From NCBI RefSeq assembly GCF_900109115.1, contig NZ_FNYV01000003.1, positions 636,633 through 700,632 of the forward strand: DNA of 64,000 bases. The letters are read 5' to 3'. Under the pieces are notes generated by a model. The model made no database searches and was not told the DNA's origin. It saw only the letters and a list, made by a program, of their open reading frames with translations. This stretch comes from Micromonospora phaseoli (GTDB taxonomy: Bacteria > Actinomycetota > Actinomycetes > Mycobacteriales > Micromonosporaceae). This document shows positions 34,048 through 41,902 of the stretch, in pieces. A program made the position numbers and the translations under genes. The stretch's first letter is position 1; every line of letters begins with the position of its first letter.

Positions 34048-34788
34048 TCACACCTCGTTCCACAGCACGAAGCCGACGAGGGAGACGACGGGGTTGACCC
34101 GGCTGTACAGGCCACCGGAGTTCAGCGGCCGGAGCTGCCAGTCCACCCCGTTCCAGTCGACGATGTAGTCGAGGGACACGTAGACCACGCCCGCCTGCCG
34201 GACCAGGACCCGGACGGTGGCGGTCTTCGGCGAGTACTTCAGCACGAGGAACCCGGCCAGCGCGTTGGCGGTCTGCACCGGCCCGGTCTCCGGCATCGAC
34301 GCCCGCATCGCGTCGAAGTAGTCCCGCCCAAGGCCGGGGACGAGTTGCTGGTCGCTGACCGTACGCCAGTCGGGGCCACTCATCTGGCGGCTGATGGTGT
34401 GCGCCGCCATGACCGCCCCCATCGGGGTGTGCGCGAAGCACCAGAGCAGCGGACCGGTGGTCTTCAGCGGCCCCGCCGAGGCGGACAGCGGGGTTTCCGC
34501 CCCGTTGAGGGGTCGCCAGGTGACATCCCGTGGCGCCTCGCTCGGGAGCCGTTGCCCGGAATCATCGGTGCGGCAGCCCTGTGGCCGGGATCCGTCCGGG
34601 TCCAGGGGGCCGATCACCGGCCCGGCGGCGGCTGCGGCGCCAGGGGCGTCCCGGCCGCCACCGAGCGCCGCGACCGTCCCGGTGCAGAGCGCGAGAGCGA
34701 GAAAGGCGGCCGACAGCTGCCACCGGCGGTGCTGCCAGAACGGCCTCTCCTCGTCCACCTCGTCGTCGGTGGCGAATCTCAGTCTCAT
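34048..34788 (-). CDS. Bitopic membrane protein, VirB8/TcpC-like candidate
   Basis: The protein has 246 residues. A 24-residue cytoplasmic tail is followed by one membrane helix (about 25-45, WQLSAAFLALALCTGTVAAL) and a globular extracytoplasmic domain (LLWCFAHTPMGAVMAAHTISRQ, ANALAGFLVLKYSPKTATVRVLVRQ, VYVSLDYIVDWNGVDWQLRPL). Topology and size fit the VirB8/TcpC-type NTF2-fold subunit of transfer machines, and the operon position supports it. I cannot confirm the fold by sequence alone. The stop is followed after one base by the GTG of the VirB6-like gene. Confidence 0.7.
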   Translation of the reverse strand: MRLRFATDDEVDEERPFWQHRRWQLSAAFLALALCTGTVAALGGGRDAPGAAAAAGPVIGPLDPDGSRPQGCRTDDSGQRLPSEAPRDVTWRPLNGAETPLSASAGPLKTTGPLLWCFAHTPMGAVMAAHTISRQMSGPDWRTVSDQQLVPGLGRDYFDAMRASMPETGPVQTANALAGFLVLKYSPKTATVRVLVRQAGVVYVSLDYIVDWNGVDWQLRPLNSGGLYSRVNPVVSLVGFVLWNEV

Positions 34789-34828
34789 GGCACCTCCCTG
34801 TTTCGACGGCCTGCAACCGGTCAGCGGA

Positions 34829-35179
34829 TCAGTCAGAGCCGCCCTCTTCGGAGGGGAAGATCCAGGTGACGATCGGTCCAGCCATGGCGACCAGGATGCA
34901 GCCGCCCAGCACCATGCCCAGCCGGCTCATGTGCTCCGAGCTCTCGCCGCGCTTGTGCGAGATGGCCATCACCGCGCCGGTGATCAGGATCCCGACGACA
35001 CCGGCGGCCGTACCTCCCCACGAGATCAGACCAAGCACCTGGGAGACCCGATCGGCGAGACCGTCTGGCAGTTCGCCATCGGTATCCGGCGTCGGCACCT
35101 CGACGCCCAGGTTGCCCGGCGCTCGGAGCACGGCAGGAATCCGCAGGATCGCGCGGTAGTAGAGGTCGGAGGGGATCAT
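34829..35179 (-). CDS. Small two-helix membrane protein, VirB2/pilin-like candidate
   Basis: The protein has 116 residues. It has two membrane helices (VLGLISWGGTAAGVVGILITGAVMA and LGMVLGGCILVAMAGPIVTWIF) linked by a short charged loop (ISHKRGESSEHMSRL). The gene upstream has the same two-helix C-terminal arrangement (AAAVAGVLITGATLA, then HIALVLAACLIATTAGPLIAWL), so the two are probably related. Both fit the VirB2/TrbC-type pilin-like subunit. ATG at 35179 follows AAGGAGACCCAC. It lies 40 bp upstream of the VirB8-like gene. Confidence 0.72.
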   Translation of the reverse strand: MIPSDLYYRAILRIPAVLRAPGNLGVEVPTPDTDGELPDGLADRVSQVLGLISWGGTAAGVVGILITGAVMAISHKRGESSEHMSRLGMVLGGCILVAMAGPIVTWIFPSEEGGSD

Positions 35180-35246
35180 GTGGGTCTCCTTCGGAGATCG
35201 GGGCGATCGTTCTTCCACTCGGGCCGGCATTCGGCCCGGTCGGGTG

Positions 35247-35933
35247 TCAACCGGTGAGGTCGAGCCAGGCGATGAGCGGGCCTGCGGTGGTTGCGATCAG
35301 GCAGGCCGCGAGGACGAGGGCGATGTGCTTCATGTACTCGGTCCGCTCTTCGAGCGCACCACGACGCAGCTGCGACGCCAGCGTCGCGCCGGTGATGAGC
35401 ACGCCGGCCACGGCGGCAGCACTCACCAGCCACGCCATGAAGTCGAGCAGCTTCGAGACCGCCTTCTTCTTGTTGCTGTTGATCGTGTATTCCTCGATCG
35501 CCGGCGGAGAGAACTTGAGGCTGTTGATCGGAGAGTCACACTCGAACTTCCCGGCGTGCACAGCCCCCGAGATCGTGCAGCTGGTCGCCCCGGTGATATC
35601 GACGTTGTCCTTGGTGACCGACTCGCCGGTGAGACCGGTGTGCATCTCGATGTCGATCTTCACGGTGTCACCCGACTTGTACGGGGCGGACAGGTTGAAG
35701 GATCCGTTCGGCGAACCCTTCTTCCCGCTGCATATGCGGTCGCTGCCGTTGCCGCGCGGTCGCGCCATGGTGGTGGTGGTCTTCAGGCAGAGCGTGTATA
35801 GGTAGGCGGCGCCGCCGCCGTGGATCCGCACGGTGTAGCTGTCCTCGGCCGCCATCGCCGCCGAGGGCATCGTCATGCCCAGCCCCAGCAGGGCGATGAC
35901 GACGGCCACCGCGCTCCGGACGGCCCTGGTCAC
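35247..35933 (-). CDS. Secreted/membrane protein with pilin-like C-terminal helix pair
   Basis: The protein has 228 residues. A signal peptide ends near MPSAAMAAED (about residue 26). An extracytoplasmic domain with four cysteines follows (LYTLCLKTTTTMARP, DRICSGKKG, GATSCTISGAV, GKFECDSP), then two membrane helices (about 160-225) similar to those of the small downstream protein. The fusion of an exported disulfide domain to a VirB2-like hairpin suggests a surface-exposed pilin or adhesin subunit; this is inference. GTG at 35933 overlaps the upstream stop (GTGA). Confidence 0.7.
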   Translation of the reverse strand: MTRAVRSAVAVVIALLGLGMTMPSAAMAAEDSYTVRIHGGGAAYLYTLCLKTTTTMARPRGNGSDRICSGKKGSPNGSFNLSAPYKSGDTVKIDIEMHTGLTGESVTKDNVDITGATSCTISGAVHAGKFECDSPINSLKFSPPAIEEYTINSNKKKAVSKLLDFMAWLVSAAAVAGVLITGATLASQLRRGALEERTEYMKHIALVLAACLIATTAGPLIAWLDLTG

Positions 35934-36484
35934 GGCGCTCTCCGTCGCTCGACACGCGGGCCCACCACCGTGGACAGACGGGAGAGTTGCCGAGGCGGTC
36001 GCTTCGGCTCCTCGCCCACCCGGTACGACGGGATCCACGGCAACCGGTACACCGGGGCGATCGACCGCAACAGCCGGATCCGGCCGAGCAGCGGCGACGG
36101 AAGCCCACCGGGAGCATCGGCGATCAGGACCACACCGACCAGCCGCATCCCGGCCGGATGCCGGCCCTCCCGCAAGGCGTTCAACGCACGGGAGACCGCC
36201 CGCAACCCGTCCAGGTTCGTCCGCCCGACCACCATGACCCGGGCAGGTTCGGCGAGGGCCGGGTCGGGCCAGCGGCAGCCGATGTCGGTGCCGCCCAGCA
36301 GCCGGGTCAGCGTGGTGGCGCCGGCACCACCGTGGGCACCGATCCAGCCGATGCCGTCCTCGGAGAGGCTGTCGCGCCGCCAGGCCCGGCCGTCGTCGTA
36401 CGCCCGTACGCCGACCAGATCGCCGGGCAACGACCTTCCGACTGACACCCCCGGCTGCGGTACCGCCACGGAGCCCCTGCCCAT
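35930..36484 (-). CDS. P-loop protein, DUF6668-like, first gene of the secretion-like operon
   Basis: The protein has 184 residues. GAHGGAGATTLTRLL is a P-loop of the MinD/ParA-like or septum-site type (GGxGxTTL), followed by VMVVGRTNLDGLRAVSRALNAL and LVGVVLIADAPGG; there are no membrane segments. It resembles DUF6668 proteins that I recall next to SCO6880-type genes; the identification is moderate. ATG at 36484 follows GGAAGGAGG. It starts the operon, which then runs over 10.8 kb to DUF4913 with several GTGA/ATGA overlaps. Possible role: spatial positioning or regulation of the machine. Confidence 0.7.
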   Translation of the reverse strand: MGRGSVAVPQPGVSVGRSLPGDLVGVRAYDDGRAWRRDSLSEDGIGWIGAHGGAGATTLTRLLGGTDIGCRWPDPALAEPARVMVVGRTNLDGLRAVSRALNALREGRHPAGMRLVGVVLIADAPGGLPSPLLGRIRLLRSIAPVYRLPWIPSYRVGEEPKRPPRQLSRLSTVVGPRVERRRAP

Positions 36485-36671
36485 CTGCCTCGCCTCCTTC
36501 CCTGCTCGCCGCTGCGGTCACCCGGCCGTACCACCGGCCACTGGTGACGGCCGCTTAACGGCGCTGTCGGGCCCTCGGTTCAGGACGAGTTCCGAGTTTT
36601 TTCTTGGCCCGCCCGGCGAACCCAACGGCGTCGCGCCCGTAGAACCGGTGGACCCGACCCGGAGGAGACCG

Positions 36672-37193
36672 ATGCGCCCACCACCAGCACGCCAGCACGA
36701 AGCCGTACGCAGTCCGACCTCCCGACGTCGGCCGTGGTCGAACACGACCCCACCGCCCGCGGTGATCGCGACAGCCGCGGCGCTCGCCAGCGTCGGTCGC
36801 GCGCAGCGCCCGGAGCCCACCGCGGCGCTGACGCCGGCCAACGAGAGTCGGCTGGTGGCGCAGCCACCGATCCGGGACGCGGAGCCGTCCAACGCCGAGC
36901 GCGATTCCGCCTGGGCCCGCGCCAACCAGGCCCGCGGCCTCGCCGCGAAGGAGTACCTCGACGAGCGGGCCACCCCGACCGGGCATCCCGCCGCCGGGAA
37001 GGAGTCACGCGAGCGGCACTGGACCGCAGCAGATCACTCTCGCTGGCGAAGGTTGGCCCTGGCCACCCCGGACGTCCCCCGGTTCGCCTCGGCGGCGCGA
37101 CTCACCAGCGTGCGCAGCGCCGGGGCGAGAGGCCAAAACGGCCCGGTCCCTTCGCCCGCCGCAACCCACCGCCGCCAGGCACGCGTCCGGTGA
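36672..37193 (+). CDS. Hypothetical proline/arginine-rich protein divergent from the secretion operon
   Basis: The protein has 173 residues and matches no family I recognise. It is rich in Pro, Arg, Ala and Ser (MRPPPARQHEAVRSPTSRRR; SNAERDSAWARANQARGLAAKEYLDERA; TAADHSRWRRLALATPDVPRF), with no signal peptide or membrane helix. Support for a gene comes from the strong GGAGGAG five bases before the ATG and from the perfect terminator hairpin 23 bases after the stop. Codon third positions are less GC-biased than in its neighbours. It could be a small accessory protein of the secretion locus. Confidence 0.5.
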   Translation: MRPPPARQHEAVRSPTSRRRPWSNTTPPPAVIATAAALASVGRAQRPEPTAALTPANESRLVAQPPIRDAEPSNAERDSAWARANQARGLAAKEYLDERATPTGHPAAGKESRERHWTAADHSRWRRLALATPDVPRFASAARLTSVRSAGARGQNGPVPSPAATHRRQARVR

Positions 37194-37216
37194 AGCCGGT
37201 GGTGCGTGCCTGCGCA

Positions 37217-37254
37217 AGGCCCCCGGATGCCGGTGAACTGGCATCCGGGGGCCT
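37217..37254 (+). terminator. Terminator hairpin after the 36.67 kb gene
   Basis: AGGCCCCCGGATGCC (37217-37231) and GGCATCCGGGGGCCT (37240-37254) form a perfect 15-bp stem with an 8-base loop, followed by CGTTGGGTGG. It sits between the plus-strand gene and the convergent minus-strand gene ending at 37322 and can serve both. Confidence 0.85.
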
Positions 37255-37321
37255 CGTTGGGTGGATGTGCTCCCCGCCGGGTGGTCGTGAGCGGACCGCA
37301 GTCAGGGGTTCCGGTCCGTCG

Positions 37322-38014
37322 TCACTTACGCACCTTCTCCTTCTTCTTCTCCTTTTCTTTCTCCTTCTTCGGCACCGGAGGCGAGTTCCGCGACGAGCTG
37401 GCGATGGCGGGCGGGGCAGAGCGCGCACTGCGCACCGATTCCAGCGAAGCCGATCTTGCCGATACGACCGAGGCTGCCTGTGACACCTGCGAACGAAGCG
37501 ATTGGAGCTCGGCAGTCATGGCAGCGTGCTCGCCGCCCTTGGCCTTCGCCGCCGAAGGCTTGGTTCCCCATTTGGCGACCTGGACCGCCATCTGCGCCAC
37601 GTCGATCGCGAACTTCGCCTTCATCATGTCGTCGCCGGACGTACCCACCAGGTCCAGCGCTGTCCGGCCGACCGAAAGGGCGAACCCCGCCATGTTGGCC
37701 GCGATGTAGGCAGGGTGCTTCACCTCCCCCTTCCGGTACGCATCGAGGCCCGAGTACGCCGCAGTGCCCAGGTTGGTGATGGCGTTGGTGATGTCGATTC
37801 CGTACTGGGCTTTGTCGCTCTGGAACTCGTAGTCGTTGATCGCAGAGGTGAAGGAAGTGACCGTGGTGATGAAGTTGCTGATGTCCTCGACCGTGTTGGT
37901 CGAATCCGGATGGGCCTTTTCCAGCAGGCCCTTCACGCTGTCTCTTAGCCACTTCGACCACGCCCGGGTCTCCTGCGAGACCGGAGCCTGCGCCTCAAGA
38001 TCTTGGGTTTCCAT
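37322..38014 (-). CDS. Unknown protein with hydrophobic core and Lys/Glu tail
   Basis: The protein has 230 residues and no family I recognise. Residues 1-60 are polar and Trp-containing (RAWSKWLRDSVKGLLEKAHPDS). Residues about 70-150 are small and hydrophobic with predicted helices (ITNAITNLGTAAYSGLDAYRKG, YIAANMAGFALSVGRTALDLVG). The C-terminus is PKKEKEKEKKKEKVRK, encoded by a 38-bp homopyrimidine run on the plus strand. The helical central part with glycines resembles proteins of polymorphic-toxin or WXG-type systems, but I find no toxin motif. ATG at 38014. AT-richer than its neighbours. Confidence 0.65.
   Translation of the reverse strand: METQDLEAQAPVSQETRAWSKWLRDSVKGLLEKAHPDSTNTVEDISNFITTVTSFTSAINDYEFQSDKAQYGIDITNAITNLGTAAYSGLDAYRKGEVKHPAYIAANMAGFALSVGRTALDLVGTSGDDMMKAKFAIDVAQMAVQVAKWGTKPSAAKAKGGEHAAMTAELQSLRSQVSQAASVVSARSASLESVRSARSAPPAIASSSRNSPPVPKKEKEKEKKKEKVRK
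37333..37370. repeat. Homopyrimidine (plus) / homopurine (minus) tract of 38 bp
   Basis: From 37333 to 37370 the plus strand contains only C and T (CCTTCTCCTTCTTCTTCTCC followed by more of the same). It encodes the alternating Lys/Glu tail of the minus-strand protein. In a genome this GC-rich a long tract of AAG/GAG codons stands out and could form a triplex or slip during replication. Confidence 0.8.
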
Positions 38015-38272
38015 TGACCTACCTCTCGATCAGGGCGGATCCTCGCCCGATTGACGGGTGCAGGTGGCGTCGACGAGCGTCGACAATCCTCGAGGCGCGG
38101 AGACTTCCCTGTTTCGATCCGGCTGCTCGCGCCGCCTCTTGCCGCGATGACGGACGTGCCACCGTCCCGGTTCACCGGTCCGGCAAACTTTCTTTGCGCG
38201 CCGGCCGCGATGGTCAGCAGGTCTCCACGGGGAGCCGAGGCAGAGCAACTGGGTGCGACGGCCCTGCGGCGG

Positions 38273-39178
38273 TCAGCGCGGCGAAGCCGGGCCCTGGGCG
38301 ATCGGTGCGGTCACGATCGCGGAGCCGTCGACCAGCCCGACCGTGATGAACGACAACTGGTCGACCGGCAGGGACGTCTCGCCGGCCACCTCCTGCGGCC
38401 CGGCGGAGGCGGTCCAGTCCCGCACGACGTGCGTGGCGCCGTCGCGGGTCACCGCGAAGAGGCGGTACCGAAGGCCCTGCCGTAGGCCGGTGGCGGTGAT
38501 CCGGATCGTGGCGCTGCCCTGGTCGCCGACGGTGATGGTGACGGAGAGGCTGGCGCCGTAGCCGGGCGCCTCCCCCGAGGCGGTCAGCACCGGATCGGGC
38601 GACGCCGTCCACTGGTTGACCGCGACCACGCCGCCGGCCAGCGCCAGGACCAGCGCTGCCGCGCCAGCCCAGACGGCCCGGCGGCGGCGCCACGAGGCGG
38701 CCGTCGATCCCGGGCGTGAGTTGGTCGGACGCCGGCCGGGCGGGCGGCTGCCGGCCGGACGGACCGGGCCGGCGTCAGCAGTGGACGCGGGACCACCAGC
38801 GGTTTCAACGGCTCCGGGCGCGGTGTCGGTGACATCCGCCGAGGCCGACGCGCCGGATCCGGAGACGTCCCGATCCACGGCGGGCGACGGCGCCGGCAGC
38901 ACGGAATCCACGGCAGGCGACGACGCAGGCAGCACGGGATCCACGGCGGGCGACGGTGCCGGCACTATCGGATCTGAGGTGGGCAGCGCCCAGTCGGCGT
39001 CGCCCAGCCCGGCCAGCCCGGCGACCGAGGGGCCGATCGCGGCCGCCTCGTCGAGGCAGTGCCAGCAGCCGGCGAGGTGTTCCTCGAACGATTCGCGCTC
39101 AGCGTCGTCCAAGGCCCCCATCAGGTAGAGGGCCAGCCTCTCCTGCTCGGCCGTGGCGTGATCCCCGCCTGCGCGCAT
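38273..39178 (-). CDS. Anti-sigma factor with zinc-finger (HCC) domain and extracytoplasmic domain
   Basis: The protein has 301 residues. The N-terminal zinc-binding anti-sigma domain has the spacing EEHLAGCWHCLDE (His-x3-Cys-x2-Cys). A Pro/Ser/Asp linker contains imperfect repeats of PAPSPAVD. One membrane helix lies at about 180-200 (AVWAGAAALVLALAGGVVAV), then a beta-rich outside domain (LSVTITVGDQGSATIRITATGL, VSLPVDQLSF-type strands). It should bind the ECF sigma factor encoded 68 bp upstream on the same strand and release it on an envelope signal. The gap to 38014 shows no gene. Confidence 0.87.
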   Translation of the reverse strand: MRAGGDHATAEQERLALYLMGALDDAERESFEEHLAGCWHCLDEAAAIGPSVAGLAGLGDADWALPTSDPIVPAPSPAVDPVLPASSPAVDSVLPAPSPAVDRDVSGSGASASADVTDTAPGAVETAGGPASTADAGPVRPAGSRPPGRRPTNSRPGSTAASWRRRRAVWAGAAALVLALAGGVVAVNQWTASPDPVLTASGEAPGYGASLSVTITVGDQGSATIRITATGLRQGLRYRLFAVTRDGATHVVRDWTASAGPQEVAGETSLPVDQLSFITVGLVDGSAIVTAPIAQGPASPR

Positions 39179-39246
39179 CCAGCCCTCTCCTCAACGGGTC
39201 GGCACCACGCGGTGTTCACTGGTCTGGGGCCCGGGACGGCCTGGCA

Positions 39247-39807
39247 TCAGGACGACTCGGTAGAGCCGAGCGCGGCGTGTAGTGCACGCACCGCGTAGAA
39301 GGCTCTGGACTTCACCGTACCCTCGGGTATCCCCAGACGCACCGCCGCCTCGGCGACGGATGCACTCCGGTAGTACATCTCGTGGAGCACCGCACGGTGC
39401 TCCGGGCTGATCTTCGTCAGCGCGAGGCGGACCGCGTGTACGTTCACCACCCGATCCATCTCGTCGTCCGTGGTGGGTACCCGGTTGAGGTCCGGCAGGC
39501 TGACCTCCGGCGGCCGGGCCTGCCGGGCCCGCATCGCGTCGATCGCCACGTGCCGGGCCACCGTGTAGAGCCACGGCGCGATCTTCGACGGGTCGGCGGC
39601 GAGCTTGTCCGCGTGCCGCCAGGCGCGTAGAAACGTCTCCTGCACCAGATCCTCGGCGAGATCCTGCTGCCCGAGCAGCAGGCGGGTGAGGAAGCGGTGC
39701 AGGGGCCGATGGTATTCGGCTACGACCTGTCGCAGCAGGGTCGCGGCGGCGGACGACTCGACGGTGGCACTGTCCGAGCCAGCCGACTCGTTGGGCACCA
39801 CCGACAC
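39247..39807 (-). CDS. ECF RNA polymerase sigma factor paired with the anti-sigma gene
   Basis: The protein has 186 residues. Region 2 includes LLLGQQDLAEDLVQETFLRAWRHADKL and WLYTVARHVAIDAMRARQARP; region 4 is ISPEHRAVLHEMYYRSASVAEAAVRLGIPEGTVKSRAFYAVRAL. GTG at 39807 with GGGAGG upstream is preferred; GTG at 39799 is out of frame. Pairing with the zinc-finger anti-sigma gene downstream resembles the mycobacterial SigL/RslA type. Targets may include the divergent envelope hydrolase gene starting at 40203; that is inference from proximity. Confidence 0.92.
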   Translation of the reverse strand: MSVVPNESAGSDSATVESSAAATLLRQVVAEYHRPLHRFLTRLLLGQQDLAEDLVQETFLRAWRHADKLAADPSKIAPWLYTVARHVAIDAMRARQARPPEVSLPDLNRVPTTDDEMDRVVNVHAVRLALTKISPEHRAVLHEMYYRSASVAEAAVRLGIPEGTVKSRAFYAVRALHAALGSTESS

Positions 39808-40202
39808 AGACCGCCTCCCTGCCGGACGGATCGCACCCCACCGGCCGAGTGAGCACGACACATCCCTGCCCCCACGGCCCCGACCCGCAGCATAGCCGCA
39901 CTGTGGACATGCTGCCCCTGGCAGGGCGGCCGTACGCCCACCAGCCAGCCGGTCATCGCGGCGGCGGGCACCGGCCCGCGCCGATCGCTCCTGGTCAGCA
40001 CCACGAGCCTCCCTTGTCGACAGTGTCCTCACCCGGGCTGTCCCCGATGCTGCATCGGGAAGCCGCGCGTTGCCCCATTGACGGCCGGCCGACCCGGCCG
40101 GTTCAGTCTCTGCTGGAATATCCCAAGAAAACCGCGGCGGACCTGAACGCCGGGCGGTGGAGCAACGTCACGAAGGTGTCGCCACGCCGAAAGGGATGGC
40201 CC
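39808..40202. promoter_or_regulatory. Divergent regulatory region with a 17-bp palindrome
   Basis: This 395-bp region separates the sigma factor gene (minus) from the SLT-ricin gene (plus). I see no gene in it. CCCGATGC-T-GCATCGGG at 40043-40059 is a perfect palindrome with a one-base centre, 144 bp upstream of the GTG at 40203, and is a candidate operator. No ECF promoter consensus can be assigned with confidence. Confidence 0.5.
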
Positions 40203-41828
40203 GTGACAACCGACCTCGTACCCAACAAGTTCACCTTCGGGCGGACGCCACGCAGAGTACTGGCGGCCGTCCTGGCCGCACTGGCGGTGCTCTCCGCCGT
40301 CCTCGCCACCATCAACTGGAGTGTCGCCTCGGCTCGCGACGACACGATGGTCGGCGATCCGGTGAGCCAGACGCAGATGACGGCCATCACTGCCGCCGCC
40401 CGGTCCTGTCCGATGCTCGAACCGGCCAGGATCGCCGGGCAGCTGATGGCCGAATCGGGTCTGAACAACCGGGCGCGGCAGACCGCCTCCGGCGGCAAGG
40501 GCATCGCCGGCCTCGACGACGAGGACTGGAAGGCGTGGAAGCCCTGGCCGGACGCCCGGCGAGCGGACATCTCAGCGAGCATCCTGGCGCTCGCCCACCA
40601 GATGTGCGACCTGAGCGGTCAGCTACGCCTGGCCGGCATCAACGATGACCCGTGGCGTCTCTCGGTGGCCGCCTTCCACACCGACCTGTCCACGGTCATC
40701 GAGGCCGAGGGGGTGCCCGCCGGTGCGGTCGAGTACGTCGACCAGGTAAGCGGCTACGCCGGGTACTACGGCAAGCTGAAGCAGTTCGGCGGCAGCGGTG
40801 AGCTCACGCCGACGCCGCAGCCGGCCAACGACGCCAAGGGCGTACCCGCCGAGTACGTGCCCCTCGTCGTGGCGGCGGGATCGGTGTGCGAACAGGTGAC
40901 CCCACCGATGATCGCCGCACAACTGATGGCGTTGTCCGGATTCGACGCCAACCTGCTGGGTCCGGCCGGGCAGCGGGGTGTCGCGCAGTTCCTCTCCGAG
41001 GTGTGGCAGGCGTACGGGCCGGCTGACGGCTCGGCCTGGGATCCGGCGGTGGCGGTGCCGACCGTCGGCGTCGCGATGTGCGCTCTGGTCTCCGAACTGT
41101 CAGGTCTCGACGGTGACCCGTACCTGCTGGCGCTGGCCGCCTACCACAACGGCCCGACCGCCGTACGGCAGACTGCCGGCAAGCTCGACCAGCCGACCGA
41201 GAGGTTCCTGCGTGCGGTGAAGGCGCTCACCGACCTCTACGTGCTCGACACCCGGCTCGGCAGGCCCACAGCGCCGGCACCCGCGCCGACGACCACGGCT
41301 CCCGAGCCGAAGAAGAGCGAGTCGACAGCCACGCCGACCACCAATCCGGCACCGCCGACCGGTGGCCCGAAGCCGACCACCGCCGCACCCAAGCCGGCCA
41401 CCGCCGCACCGAAGCCGACCACCGCCGCACCGAAGCCGGTCCGGCCGTCCGGCATGAAGCAGATCTACCACCCGCGTACCGGGCGATGCATCAGCTCCGG
41501 CAAGACCGGCGACGGGACGCGGCTGTTGTTGAAGCCCTGCACGGAGGACCCGGCCCAGTGGTGGGACTTCCGCACGGACGGCACGATCCGCGCCCGTGGG
41601 CTCTGCATGGACATCGCCTGGGCCGGTTCCACGGACGGCACCGCGATCCAGGTCGCCGTCTGTAGCGGCAACCCGGCCCAGTCGTGGCAGTTCAACGACA
41701 AGGGCGGCATCATCAGCAAGCTCAACGGCAAGTCCGTCGACGTCGACATGACCGTCAAGAGCGCCGACAAGCCACTTGAGCTGTGGATCTACGTCGGGAA
41801 CGCCGAGCAGACCTGGCGGAAGCGGTAG
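40203..41828 (+). CDS. Exported cell-wall protein: two SLT-like domains, Pro-rich linker, ricin-type lectin
   Basis: The protein has 541 residues. The signal/anchor helix is at about 16-38. Domain 1 (about 56-195) keeps the transglycosylase glutamate, Glu84 in LMAESGLN; domain 2 (about 215-350) has Leu244 instead (LMALSGFD) and is probably non-catalytic. A linker of KPTTAAPKPATAAPKP type leads to a beta-trefoil (about 418-541) with QxW-like elements (AQWWDF, AQSWQF, EQTWRK). Likely binds and cleaves wall polymer. GTG at 40203 follows AAAGGGATGG. Both SLT-like domains are related to the one in the 26-kb hydrolase. Confidence 0.82.
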   Translation: MTTDLVPNKFTFGRTPRRVLAAVLAALAVLSAVLATINWSVASARDDTMVGDPVSQTQMTAITAAARSCPMLEPARIAGQLMAESGLNNRARQTASGGKGIAGLDDEDWKAWKPWPDARRADISASILALAHQMCDLSGQLRLAGINDDPWRLSVAAFHTDLSTVIEAEGVPAGAVEYVDQVSGYAGYYGKLKQFGGSGELTPTPQPANDAKGVPAEYVPLVVAAGSVCEQVTPPMIAAQLMALSGFDANLLGPAGQRGVAQFLSEVWQAYGPADGSAWDPAVAVPTVGVAMCALVSELSGLDGDPYLLALAAYHNGPTAVRQTAGKLDQPTERFLRAVKALTDLYVLDTRLGRPTAPAPAPTTTAPEPKKSESTATPTTNPAPPTGGPKPTTAAPKPATAAPKPTTAAPKPVRPSGMKQIYHPRTGRCISSGKTGDGTRLLLKPCTEDPAQWWDFRTDGTIRARGLCMDIAWAGSTDGTAIQVAVCSGNPAQSWQFNDKGGIISKLNGKSVDVDMTVKSADKPLELWIYVGNAEQTWRKR

Positions 41829-41843
41829 CCGAAAGCGCAGCAC

Positions 41844-41882
41844 GGAAACGGGGTACGGGCGCTTCGCCCGTACCCCGTTTCC
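41844..41882. terminator. Perfect 18-bp bidirectional terminator
   Basis: GGAAACGGGGTACGGGCG pairs perfectly with CGCCCGTACCCCGTTTCC across a CTT loop. It lies between the convergent SLT-ricin gene (stop at 41828) and the mycosin-like gene (stop at 41903) and should stop transcription from both sides. Confidence 0.92.
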
Positions 41883-41902
41883 GTCGGTTCCTCAGGTGCC
41901 GG

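Noticed and set aside
35247..36521. Extension of the secreted pilin-like protein to 424 residues
   Set aside because: The upstream part is a shadow of the P-loop gene; the GTG at 35933 gives a proper signal peptide and a GTGA overlap.
36518..36986. Minus-strand frames opposite the 36.67 kb gene
   Set aside because: They lack ribosome binding sites and known domains; the plus-strand frame has both a strong start signal and a terminator.
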